This document shows, one piece after another, positions 9,414 to 19,694 of a stretch of 42,969 bases of DNA. Every line of letters begins with the position of its first letter. Within the stretch, counting starts at the first letter, position 1. A program made the translations under genes and the position numbers. Origin of the DNA: Tieghemiomyces parasiticus. Its lineage: Eukaryota > Kickxellomycota > Dimargaritomycetes > Dimargaritales > Dimargaritaceae. Below the pieces are notes generated by a model. That model saw only the letters and a program-made list of their open reading frames with translations, did not search any database and was not told the DNA's origin. The DNA is taken from the NCBI GenBank assembly GCA_027575765.1, contig JANBPT010000342.1:1-42969 (forward strand), written 5' to 3'.

Positions 9414-11141
9414 TTACTGAGTGCTCGGGCTAGTGACCGAGTAGGACGCGAGGGCCTGGGCGAGCGGGCTCCGTAGCCCAGACCCTGCGGGGGAGGGTTG
9501 GCCCATGAAGGACCCACCACCAGTCATGGCGGCCCCGGGAGATTTGGGTTGGTTAACCGTGAGGGCCTTGACGTTACGCAGGGCTGCACTAGTGGCCCTG
9601 CCATCGTCTCCGTGCGGGAGGTGGGTGCCCTGCGGTACCGGTGGCCGTTGCGGGCCGGCAGGTTGTTGTGGGTTAGAACCCCCGCCCGCCGGTACGTGCT
9701 GGAACGACGGCCCCTGGGCAGGCGGCCCGATGGGCAGCTGGCGCTGGGCGAGAGCCAGAACCTGAGCCTTGACGGCGACCCGCGACGCGGTCTCGGCAGG
9801 GATCAAGGGCATAGGCCGGTTCCAACGGGTAGCGTCGGCCGGTAGGAGCCCTTGGTACTGTCCGGGCATGATGGCCAGCGGGTACGCCTCGTCAGCGTCG
9901 GCAAGGACGTTCGTGGCGGTGGGCTCGGCATTCGGATCCAGGAGCGGGCAGGTTGGCAGGCCCGACGGGGCGGGGACGGTGACGAACCGGACGGGTTCGG
10001 CCTTGACGGGCCCCGTATGGCGTGGGTCGCTGCTAGGAATACTGCGGTCGAGGACGGTGACCACCGTGGTGGGCTGTGTATTGGCCGGCACCTGGTGTAC
10101 GTAGGTATGCGGGTCCCAAAATCTTGGCTTGCGTCGGCGTTCTAGGCGCAGCCGCTGATTGAGATCCCGCACGGACTGGGCTGCGTTGAACATCCCGGCG
10201 TCGCGGTCGGCATGGAGGGGAAATGCATGTTCTTCAAGCGGTTCAGGTTCGGGGGTGGCGGGATGGGCCACTGTGGCACCATTTTTGCCGTCCACTACCA
10301 GCTCAGGCTGGGCCCCGGATGGTGGGGGTGACATGGACGATGAGAAGTGACCTGGATCAGTCAGGGTCGACTCCACCGACATGAGCCGTTCCATTTGATG
10401 GTGACTCCCCATCGAGACCAGCCCGGACGGTGCCGGTGAGGACTTGAGCGGCGTGGAGCCGCGCCGGCCGTGCAGCGTGTCACCCGGCAGGCGAGACCGC
10501 CGTACCGGGGTGCCCATAGTGGCAACGGTGGACGAGGCTGCGTCGAGCAGTGGCGGTGGCGGCGATCGGGTCTTCTCGCGCTGGGCAATTTTCTCGCGGC
10601 GCCGCGCCTGATCCTCGGCGGCTTTCTTCCTGGCAACCTCCTCGTAGTAGTCGTCGGTGACCTCTTTGCCACCCTTGACCAGCAAGTGACCGAATCGGAC
10701 GAAGGCACTACGTGCTGTGAGGAAGGAGATCTTGCGGCTGCGGAAGTTTTTGGGAACGATACCGCGCTGGATTAGCAGCATCTTCTCGTCTTCAGTCAAC
10801 TCCAGACGGACCATACCAGGAATCTTGTTGAATAGCACGTACGTGTCGCGTGCACAACCAAACCGTACCACGTCCATCGAGAGTAGGTAGTAGCGGCCTG
10901 GGTGGCGGTCCGGTAGCTGGAAGGCTGGACACTTGTACTCCCGCCCGCCTAGAAGCTCGCCTAGCGGAGTGATCTTGGTCTCACCCTGCGGATCTGGATC
11001 AGTCATGTGCTCCTCGGGCCCATCGGGATCGGTTTCATACTGCGCGACCTTGGTGGGTGTGGCCTGCACGTTGCTGATCCCACGCCCGCGCTTACCAGTA
11101 GCCGGAGTCGTCACGGTATGTCTGGCCATGGCCCTGACCAT
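9414..11141 (-). CDS. RSC7/Npl6-Swp82-type chromatin-remodelling complex subunit
   Basis: A 575-residue protein. Residues of about 53-151 match the conserved CRC-subunit domain of yeast Rsc7 (Npl6) and Swp82: GETKITPLGELLGGREYKC, then RYYLLSMDVVRFGCARDTY, LFNK, and finally FRSRKISFLTARSAFVRFG. In yeasts these are SWI/SNF- or RSC-specific subunits that help assemble the remodeller on nucleosomes. A charged, possibly coiled segment (about 160-192) follows, and the last 350 residues are Pro/Ser/Gln-rich and look disordered. Two start codons compete: ATG at 11141 and a second ATG four codons later at 11129, whose GCCATGG context is stronger. I cannot say whether this is the RSC or the SWI/SNF paralogue. 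The upstream flank is the longest gene-poor stretch of the window. Confidence 0.88.
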   Translation of the reverse strand: MVRAMARHTVTTPATGKRGRGISNVQATPTKVAQYETDPDGPEEHMTDPDPQGETKITPLGELLGGREYKCPAFQLPDRHPGRYYLLSMDVVRFGCARDTYVLFNKIPGMVRLELTEDEKMLLIQRGIVPKNFRSRKISFLTARSAFVRFGHLLVKGGKEVTDDYYEEVARKKAAEDQARRREKIAQREKTRSPPPPLLDAASSTVATMGTPVRRSRLPGDTLHGRRGSTPLKSSPAPSGLVSMGSHHQMERLMSVESTLTDPGHFSSSMSPPPSGAQPELVVDGKNGATVAHPATPEPEPLEEHAFPLHADRDAGMFNAAQSVRDLNQRLRLERRRKPRFWDPHTYVHQVPANTQPTTVVTVLDRSIPSSDPRHTGPVKAEPVRFVTVPAPSGLPTCPLLDPNAEPTATNVLADADEAYPLAIMPGQYQGLLPADATRWNRPMPLIPAETASRVAVKAQVLALAQRQLPIGPPAQGPSFQHVPAGGGSNPQQPAGPQRPPVPQGTHLPHGDDGRATSAALRNVKALTVNQPKSPGAAMTGGGSFMGQPSPAGSGLRSPLAQALASYSVTSPSTQ

Positions 11142-13053
11142 TCAAGGTGAGTGGAGGGAAAGTGGGTAGACGGTGGACGCGAATCTACAGAAGACGCGAG
11201 CGTAACGGTTTACAGGTCAGAGTTGGCTGGACCACGGTGGTAGCGGAGAAGACAACGGGGGGACGTTAGGGCACGGGCCAGGTGGCTGACAAAACGGGAC
11301 GTTATTGGTCGCGGAGATTAGTTAGCCGTGGAGTGAAGGAGCCTACCGATGGGCACTATGAGGGCCCGGGCAAACGAAAAGGGAGAACGTGACACGTCAA
11401 TCGACACGATGAGCTCTGCGGGATGTCAAAGAGATGCTACCGGCGCCAGAGGTAACCAAGCGGAAAGTTGGGAGACTAAACAAGGTGGTAGCAGTGCATA
11501 GTATACCGAGTGTAATGAACAACACTGCGCGGAACGTGGAACGCGTAACTGAAAGTAGCCAGATGAGGGCCAGGCTGAAAGCTAAGTAACGTACGCAGAC
11601 GAGGGAAAATCGCGAATGATGGATGGCGGCAATATATGCGCAATGAGGTACAGTGAAGAAATGGAACGTTGGATTGCTCCGGAGGTACAGAATTGTTGAT
11701 GGTTAAGTCCTACATGAGTGCAGGCCCACCGTGTTGAATGGCCTGCCAATGTTCTGGTACCTGGGCCAAGGGAATGCACGGCTCAAGGGGCGCCGGCCTA
11801 GGTTTTCACCCAACCGGCAGGTTCTGTGTGAGGTATGTCTTTCACTATTTTGTCTATTATAGAGGATTGGAACGGGTACAGGGTATCCCATCGGCTAACA
11901 GGAGCTTGGCCTACCGTGGTAAAGGCGGTCGAAAGCTATGGTTTTACACAGCACCAACCCTTCAAGTGTGGCGGAGACAAACGATAATGGAGATGGTTTG
12001 ACACGTCGCCGGGTCATCAGTTTCACACAAATGAGGAAGGGATGTTTCGACCGTCCATCTAATTCGATGGTTCTACCTAATTAGGTATCTCCACATGCGG
12101 CACAGAGACCAGCGCTCGGACGCCTAGCTCTAGATCACTCGGAACCAATCGATTAATACCAGCGACTTGCTGGCTATCAGGGTATGGAGAGCACTGTGCC
12201 ATAAATGACATGTGCTTATATGAAATATACGATTTCTAGCTTACGAATTGTATTTCAGCTATCGGTTAACGTGGCCATGTTCTAGGCAATATATTGTGTT
12301 TCTGAATGACCGGACAGGGGTTCGCCTACCTGTCCAATACCCCAGTCGTACATGGGATGCCTCGCCGCATAGACAGTCGGGTTTCTTCAACCTCTACTCC
12401 CAGGGCCCTGGTAAGGCAGTTTGGCCCGCATGCTATGATCAGCATGTCACAACCTTCCGAAAAAATCTTCGCGTGGGTGCGCAAGGAGAGACCATGGAAG
12501 GATCTCAACAGCTGAGCTGTGCTTTCCTGGCCGCCTACTGCTATCTAACAGGAGCTTTGGATTATCCGACTCGGTGGCGCCAAGCTCAATAGCCTCGAAT
12601 GGAGTGCAACGGTGGCCGACCGTAGTCCTAGTTAGTTCACTACAGTCCAGCCCTCTTAGAGCGCTCCTTATCAAAATGATTGTCGTTCTGGTCCTACTTT
12701 GGCTTGGTACGATAAAAAAATACTTTGTGAAGAAAAAACACTCGAGCTTTCCTCCAAAGACCCCGTCCCCTAACATTTACCTTCCGAAAGCAACGTTCGT
12801 CGATGTTGGTGGTCCAAAGTTTCACCGTTGCCAACTTAGTGGACCCACTGGGATGCCAGGCTTAAGAGACACTAACTAGGAAGCGCGCAAACTGTATTAC
12901 GCCCATTATAAACCGTGACCTGCACCACTCGATAGCCCTTGAGTTCCTGAGAAGTGTAGAGTCTGTCGTATCGATCGTATCGGTTGTATTGGCCTTAACT
13001 TTCGTTGGATATTTAGGGTGTTAAGCTAGCTGATCACTAAACGACATACACTA
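11142..13053. other. Gene-poor intergenic DNA upstream of the RSC7-like gene
   Basis: No gene was recognised in about 1.9 kb. The first 300-400 bases presumably carry the promoter and leader of the minus-strand RSC7-like gene. Open frames are short, mostly without ATG starts, and show no family signature. A near-palindromic TCGTATCGATCGTATCG-like motif lies at about 12966-12982. Confidence 0.55.
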
Positions 13054-14257
13054 TATAGGTGCAACAAAAAGATGAGAATTTCCAAGTCAAACGGTGTTTA
13101 CTAAATATAGTTGCCACCACTTTGTACCACTCAGCGAGCCATTTCTATCCATCTATCAAAACAAACTCTATAGTCATTTGGCTGGAGCCTGGCAAGCTCC
13201 AATTGCCAGACGTCCACGACCGCCTCCACTGTGGTGAACTTCTTGCCCCTCAGCCACTGTTTGATATTCCTGAACAGCCAGAAGTCGCAGGGGGCAAGAT
13301 CAGGACTGTAAGGAGGGGCTGGCAGAAGTTTGAGTTTAGAAGCGGAAAGGTAGGCCTGGGTAGCTGTAGCACGATGCGGTGGTGCATTATCATAGTAGAG
13401 TCATGGAGGATGGTCCAGACTTCCACGTGCCTCCATCCAGGCCTGGACCATGGGTTTTAGCCCGTACTCTACATAGAGTTCGGTGGAGACCTTGACACCA
13501 GGGGGATTAACACCCAGGTGCAATAGGCCACGCCTGGCGAAATTAATGGTCAGCATCAGCTTGGATGTGGTATGGCCCTGGTGGGTCTCAGTTGGGACAG
13601 GATCACCTTTAGGACACCACCTCTGGCGATTGGAGCCAGCAGGGGGACCATAATGGTACACCCAAGTCTCGTTGCCTGTGACTATGGAGTCCAGCAGGTA
13701 GTCACTGGCCCTGTCAGATTTATCCAGGAACTCAGTGGCAAAATGTACCCACTGGTGGTGCTGGTCATTGGTGAGGTTGTGGGGGGCGCAGTGGTTGAAA
13801 TGGCCGTGCAACCCAAGGTCTCTGTGCAGGACATGGCGCATGTTACTAGGGGAAGTATGGCAGGCCCAGGCCAGCTGCTGAGCAGTAAGTCGAGGGTCTT
13901 CCCCCAGCCGCCTGAGGATCACGTTCCCGTAATATCCGCCAACGTCATCTGATGGGCGGCCAGAATAAGGGTTGGCTTCAAAAGAGTAGTTAAATGTGCA
14001 AAAGTGAGCCAGCCAGGCCCAGCTTGGAAGTCAAAGCATTAAAAATATCATCTGCCTTGCGGCCCTCCGGAGAGTAATTATAAATAAGGACCTATACATC
14101 ACACCTGGTTAACTTGGGTGGGGTGGGGGAGGGGGTTTGAAAAGTAGACATGATGGATGGTTAAAAAAAGCAAGCTGTGAAATCAAAAATGGTTCAATCC
14201 TGGAGTGGTTTATACCAATTGATTTGTCATTGTTGACTCTCTTAGGTTTCACCTATA
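13054..14257 (-). mobile_element. Decayed mariner-type DNA transposon
   Basis: About 1.2 kb holding the remains of one mariner transposase on the minus strand. Candidate terminal inverted repeats are TATAGGTGCAACAAAA at 13054-13069 and, read on the other strand from 14257, TATAGGTGAAACCTAA; 13 of 16 positions agree. Both ends sit at a TA, as expected for Tc1/mariner insertion into TA. The transposase fills most of the element, which is the normal mariner layout and size (about 1.2-1.3 kb). The coding part is well supported; the exact ends are a visual match and less certain. No second copy was noticed in the window. Confidence 0.75.
13101..14100 (-). pseudogene. Mariner transposase pseudogene (DD34D family)
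   Basis: In one minus-strand frame the DNA still reads as a mariner transposase. From the N-terminal side: a helix-turn-helix region ending in SFEANPYSGRP, then GEDPRLTAQQLAWAC and HRDLGLHGHFNHCAPHNLT. Next come VTGNETWVYHY, LYYDNAPPHRA, YSPDLAPCDFWLF and, near the end, SGGNYI before TAG at 13101. The second and third catalytic Asp codons (13389-13391 and 13284-13286) are separated by 34 codons, hence DD34D. The first catalytic Asp has become Asn at 13671-13673, 94 codons before the second. In-frame TGA stops lie at 13401-13403 and 13131-13133, with another at about 14031-14033. The first 40 or so codons may also be frameshifted. It is therefore dead both catalytically and by stops. Confidence 0.85.
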
Positions 14258-17200
14258 CCACTGCAATCTGAGACCTCCTATTTAAAATCCTCACGATATT
14301 TGGTAGCGCCTATGATTAGCAAGGATGACATAGTGGAAACGCTAAATGAACCCCCCCTTCCCGGTAGGCATGACCGAGCCTGTAGAGCGAAACCAAAATG
14401 TGAAATCAAGAGGCCCACATGTGGGGAATTGGCATACCCTGTCCGTGCATTCCCTTCCTACATTGCCCCCGAAAGGATATCCACAACTCCAGGGATATCA
14501 CTAGAGGCTTGGCAGATCTCACCCGGTCACTTCAGTCGGTCGCTTAGCAATCCTTCACAATCTACCATTAACCAGGGGGTGGGCCAAGGTTAGGGGAGGG
14601 GAGTTACTAGTGCCCTCCCTAGGGTTATACCTGTAGCGTGATCGCCCGACGTTGTGGTATTCTGGCATTCAAACTTCAGTGTGGGGGCGATTGAGGGTGT
14701 ACAAGGATGAGTATTTACCAGGCTCCTGTCCCCTACAATTTCTTCTCCAACCATATTTGATGCTGTAGGTGGGTTCGTTGGCCAAATATGTGCCCCTCTG
14801 CGGGACAGGCGCGGATTGTCCTCCAAGCAATCTCGGAAGCCTGTCACACTTTCCAAATCTGCTCGAAAGGAGCGACACATATCTACAATTCCTACTGTGT
14901 CACTCAATACCGCCAACCCATTTTTAGATGGTCGCGGTTATCTTCTACAGATCATACCTGCAATCGTACACACAACTAGTGAGGGCACAGAAAATTACAC
15001 TGTTTCGGAGAAAAGGGCAGGTGAAGGAGTGGTGAGGGCGGCAATCTTTAATCTAGATGAATCGACCGATACCACTTCCTACGAGCCTATTGGGAAATGG
15101 TTGGTTTTTACCCTTCCCTTCTAGTCTTATCTTTACACTTTGAGTTTTATATTTCGGTAGCACCCCAGAAATTTATTTACTGAAGGCTTATGAAGGTACC
15201 ATTGACTGGCCAGGCTACCCCGTTTGTCATTCACCTGCCGAACACCGTTGCAAATCACCGATAAAGATAAATGGCACCATTTACCCTTCCTTCCTCGCCG
15301 CTACCGAGAGTTTCTAATGACCCCATTTCATCTAAGCAAGTGGTCTGCTAGGGTAGGTGAGATCAAACTTGTAAATTTATAAATTGGGTAGTGAGAACTA
15401 AAACGCATGCGAAGTGGGGGACCCTTGGGTCGCAGCTTCCTAGTAACCAGAGCCATCACATAATCTACCGATACCCTCATTCATGCCGTAAATCGCGGCC
15501 GACGCCATTTTTACTTCTTTTTTTTATACCCCCCCCCTTCCCTCACTGGCTAGGCCATCGTGGTACCTCCTTTTAAGATGATAAGCGCAGACTTTCAACG
15601 CACGACTAGTAATTGAATCCTTAGGAAACCGCACCAAGTTGCGGTGCACCGCAACCCTCTCGCCTCTCTCTTACCGGTTGTTTTTAAGGGCCGGGAAGTG
15701 TCCCGAGTGAAAATTGGCAATAGCACCCAGGCTTCAAAGATTCAAAGGATGCCTAAACTAACAAATCTAGAATTCTGCCTGCTGGATACTGGGAGGCAGG
15801 TCGGGACACACCCTGCTGTGAAAGATTCTATATAATATCGACTTCAGCACCCTTTATCCACAGCGGCTTAAAATGTGACGGGCGGGCAAGCCTCCCTTCT
15901 CTACCCCTCCCTGCTTCGTCACATACGAAAACTCCCGTTTTCATCTATGAATCGATGGTCCCAGCCGGGGTCTTCTTGACTACAGTCTCCAAAGGCAGGA
16001 GAAAGGTCGAAAACCGTCTCACCCCCTATCGACTGGCACCGCACAATCACTAAAGGACGGCGATAGGATTCTACCGAGCGGCCTTGCCAGACCCTAGTAG
16101 GCCATACACTACTCTACTGGGCAATCTGGGGTTGTAAATCAATAGTCCACTAACGACTTGGTAATTAGAGAGAGGGTATTCACCATGTTTTAATCTACGC
16201 TGCACAGATTTTACCTTCAAAAAGAACCAATAGGTGCAAGTTTAGTTATATTAGAACACGACAGTAAAGGTGCACTCCCCGTGTGACATGCTAGACGAAA
16301 AAAAGTAAGTGGCTAAAGGGGTGCATAATTTGTGGTCAAATGGCAAGCGACCTGTGTCCACGGTCAAAGGTGAAAGGTGGTGCTATCGACGAATATGGGT
16401 ACGTTGTGGTACGCAGTGACAGGATCATACCCGTGATAGATAGACCTCATCTACCTTAAAAAGAATTGGGGCTGAGGTCAAGTTTATAGGTAGCATATAG
16501 AAGGTCCATATGTAGTTACTGCCAGGTAGGGGGAGCGGGAGGCGACGCAGAAAGGATTCACACCAGAGCCGGGCAGGCCGCTCCGGTCTAATTTTAGGCC
16601 AACCTTTCTGCCTCGCCGCCGTAAATATTGTGGGGCCCATTTTTGACGACGTAAACCGTATTCAGAATGCCAGTACCCGTCTGCGTGGGGTTCGAATAGC
16701 CCGAGAGGAGGGCTGTACGTCGCCCCCTTTTTCAAACGGAGAGATGAAGGTTGGTACTGCCAGTATACGAAAATTAATGATATTGTCCGGACGCAATGCG
16801 GTGGTGTAACTGAAACAGCTCAGAGCGATCTTGGTATGGAGGCATCCCTTTGAGGGTAGAACCCAATCCGCTAAGGTGGCTCCCTCACCCCATCCTTTAC
16901 TCTCCTACCATTTGGCGCGAGGAATGGGGCTTGAAGGATGAGTTTGCTCTGCGATCAAGACTTCCGAGCTCACCCCCGCGCTCAGCCAGTGTTATTGGCA
17001 GAGGCTAACTAATCCAAAGATTTGGAGTGGTTAAAGGGAGCGTGTTGAACTTTGGAGTGGGCGTACGTAACCAGTCGTATTCGGCATGGGCCGCCACGGG
17101 GTTTCCCCCGGTAGACATGGCACTGATTCGAGAGGCCGACTCCCTTATCCCTTGCTTACTGTTGCGAATATTCCAAAATTTCGATCTAGACTCCTCTTAC

Positions 17201-18596
17201 TCGGTGGGTATCTACCAGCCGGGCAGGGAGTTAGGGCGGACCGAGATAGTCCAGACGAGAGAATACATCCCCCCTTTTCCTTCTCTTACCAAACTATCGT
17301 TCCAATAGCAGGCTACAATTGGTGTTAAAAAAAAGAGGGGTCGTAATTAAGGCGACAGGTGGAGAGCGTGTAGATCGGCCGTCGGGAGTCGAGAGAGAGG
17401 AGCCAATACTTGGTCGCTCCATACTTCGACGATCGCCCCCACAGCCTTTTGCTCCTTTCGCTCCAGTCATGGGGCGGTACCCTGGCTCCAACCGATCCCT
17501 GAACATACCGTCGACCTTTACATAGCCCGGCGGTTGATCCATCAGGTAACCTGTAACCCCGCCATCCTCTTTGCGGCCTAGCTTGGTGGGTTGGTGGTCT
17601 TAGTTACCCTAGCCTGGCGAAATGGCCGGCCGGTACGTGCTGTCGTGCCGCCGCGGTGGCCAATGATACCAAACCATTCGACGTTGGAGGTAGGGTTGCA
17701 TCGATCCTCCCTCGGTCCGCTGCTCACTCCCCGTCTACCTCGGAAATTGTTGGCCCTTCATACGCCAATGCAATTAGTCGACGGTCTCCACCCCAACTCC
17801 CTTCTTTACACAACTTGGCTTTGTCCTCCCCTGATTAGGGTCCTTCCCATTGTGGGGGTGTTGGCTGCGGCTGGCTGTCTCCGTGCACCGTCAATTGCTA
17901 CACCTCGCCTCCTACCACCCATTAGCGTACACCATCTCCCCCCCACCTCTTGGTCCTCTTTCGGCACGCCATGGCCGGCGCATTCTCACCCTAGCCCTTT
18001 ACGCCTTGGCTCTCTCTTTTATGCGCACTATTGCCGCCGAACACCCTCCTCCTGCTCTCAGTGAACCTTTCCCTCTTATTCCCTTTTTACCCTAGGTTTC
18101 CCACCTTCCTGTCGCGATTCACCTTAACGCATCCTTCCCTCCACCACTGCGAAGCATCATTCTATTTTTGTTGGCGGGGAAGGTAGGGATGTTCACCTGT
18201 CGGGGAATGCGATCGGCTAGGCCCGACACTGCCTGCTAATATTCCGACCAGGCCAGTGAGGTGTATATATATATCTGCCTTCCCCCCTCTCTTGCCTTTC
18301 CTCATTCACCTACTATACCCTACTACCAATCCTCAAGTTCCTCATATGCCACCTTCTGTACTAATATCCTTGCCCCTCTTGGTACCCTCCCACTCCACTG
18401 TTTCCGACCACGCCCCTATCGTGATTTCCCATTCCGCCTTCACATATAAATTATACTCTTTATAATACCCTTCTTATCGCGCTGACCATCATCGCAACGT
18501 TGCCAAATACAATTTGATTTTTTCAGCTTACTATACTTAGATCTCACTTTGCAAACCAGCTTTCACCCGGTGGTTAGTTTTTTTACATTCATCACC
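14258..18596. other. Long gene-poor intergenic region
   Basis: I could not support any gene in 4.3 kb. Frames are short on both strands, mostly start at non-ATG codons and lack recognisable motifs; no tRNA was found. Base composition changes toward the right: from about 17600 the plus strand becomes strongly C/T-rich, with long CT blocks at 18280-18470. This is probably the promoter and leader of the zinc-finger gene at 18597. A TATATATATAT run lies at 18264-18274. C homopolymers occur near 14350 and 15530. Confidence 0.55.
18264..18274 (+). promoter_or_regulatory. Candidate TATA element upstream of the C2H2 gene
   Basis: An alternating TATATATATAT run about 320 bases upstream of the ATG at 18597, followed by a C/T-rich leader. 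The distance would imply a long leader or a leader intron, so this is a weak call. Confidence 0.25.
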
Positions 18597-19694
18597 ATGT
18601 CGACGCCGGCCACCGAGCCCATGCCGTCCTTCTACAGCCAGCCCGCCTCGCGTCCTCGTCCGCGTCTGCTCTCCCAGCCTCTGACTCCCGCGCCGCTAGC
18701 CATGACTGATGCTGTGCTGGGTCTGCCGTCCAAACCGGCTCCCCTGCGTCTCCCTTCCTTTACCGATGTAGATAGCGTGCGCCGCGCTCCGGTCCCGTCC
18801 TCGTCCGCGGTCTCCCCGGGCTCTATTAGATCCCCTCGTCCGACGGTGCACGAACTACACCGGACCTCCTTGGGTTTTGTACGCCTGCCCCCACTCCTCT
18901 CCAGCGTTGGAAAGCCCGTCTCTTCCCCTGACGAGCCGCTCCGCCTTCCGTCCCTTAAGGATGTCACCAAATCCGCCGGGTTCTCCTCGGCCCCGACTAT
19001 GGCCTCTCCGCCCCGTCTGCCCTTGCGCCGGGTAACCCAAACGGACATGTCGCATAACCGGTACAGCCCGGACTACCGCTGCCACAGCATGCCCCCGCCG
19101 GTCCACTTCGCCGTACCGCTGCGGGCCAATCCGGTGTACACAGAACTCACACCAGACTCTCAACGCCGCCCCACGCCTCCTGCGGGTGACCAGACTTACG
19201 TGGGTCTAACGTCGCACGCCTACGGCGGCCGCAAGCGTTGTATGTCGGAGATTCCGGCGTCCGAACTAGCCAAGGACCTAGAGCCTCAGGCCAAGCGAGT
19301 TTCCGGGGGCAAGGGTAAGCCCCGGTTCCAATTCGCCATGAACCTCACTCCGGAGAAATGTTCCACCATGCCCAAGATGATTTCCCCGCGGCGCTCGCCC
19401 TCAGCCTCCGCCACCTCCGACCGAGCCCGTGCCTCAACCCCGGGCCCGCAGTCGTCTGCCGCCAACGAAGTCGTGCGGGACGAGCGGCCTCGGAGTCAGA
19501 GCGACGCCAGCAAGGTCCGCCGGGAACGCCGTGAAGTCACCCCGCCGCCCATCAGCTACGCCCCCTCCTGGCGTATCCCAAACCTCAACGTCAAGATCTA
19601 CACCTGCTCGACGTGCGGTAAAAAATACAAAAACGGGGCCTCCCTCGTCAAGCATGAGGCCGAGCACGCTCGCCTTCGTGACACCCAACAATAG
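18597..19694 (+). CDS. Single C2H2 zinc-finger protein, putative transcription factor
   Basis: A 365-residue protein starting at ATG 18597; the frame continues 16 codons upstream but has no earlier ATG. The only recognisable domain is at the extreme C-terminus: a classical C2H2 finger with Cys 337 and 340 and His 353 and 357 (C-x2-C-x12-H-x3-H), reading YTCSTCGKKYKNGASLVKH, eight residues before the end. The preceding 320 residues are Pro/Ser/Arg-rich with repeated short RLPS motifs (APLRLPSFTDV, PLRLPSLKDV), each preceding a D-V pair, which may be a linear interaction motif. A Lys/Arg-rich patch (KRVSGGKGKPR) could be a nuclear signal. One finger alone rarely gives high DNA specificity, so a cofactor or dimer is likely. 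I do not recognise an orthologue. Confidence 0.75.
   Translation: MSTPATEPMPSFYSQPASRPRPRLLSQPLTPAPLAMTDAVLGLPSKPAPLRLPSFTDVDSVRRAPVPSSSAVSPGSIRSPRPTVHELHRTSLGFVRLPPLLSSVGKPVSSPDEPLRLPSLKDVTKSAGFSSAPTMASPPRLPLRRVTQTDMSHNRYSPDYRCHSMPPPVHFAVPLRANPVYTELTPDSQRRPTPPAGDQTYVGLTSHAYGGRKRCMSEIPASELAKDLEPQAKRVSGGKGKPRFQFAMNLTPEKCSTMPKMISPRRSPSASATSDRARASTPGPQSSAANEVVRDERPRSQSDASKVRRERREVTPPPISYAPSWRIPNLNVKIYTCSTCGKKYKNGASLVKHEAEHARLRDTQQ

Noticed and set aside
13059..13460. A 133-codon plus-strand frame in the mariner element
   Set aside because: It is the reverse complement of the transposase remains, which read convincingly on the minus strand.
14191..14200. GGTTCAATCC, resembling a tRNA B box
   Set aside because: The upstream sequence is A-rich and forms no cloverleaf stems; it also lies within the candidate mariner element.
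17591..18064. A 157-codon Pro/Leu-rich plus-strand frame
   Set aside because: It begins at TTG and its composition simply reflects the C/T-rich upstream region of the zinc-finger gene.
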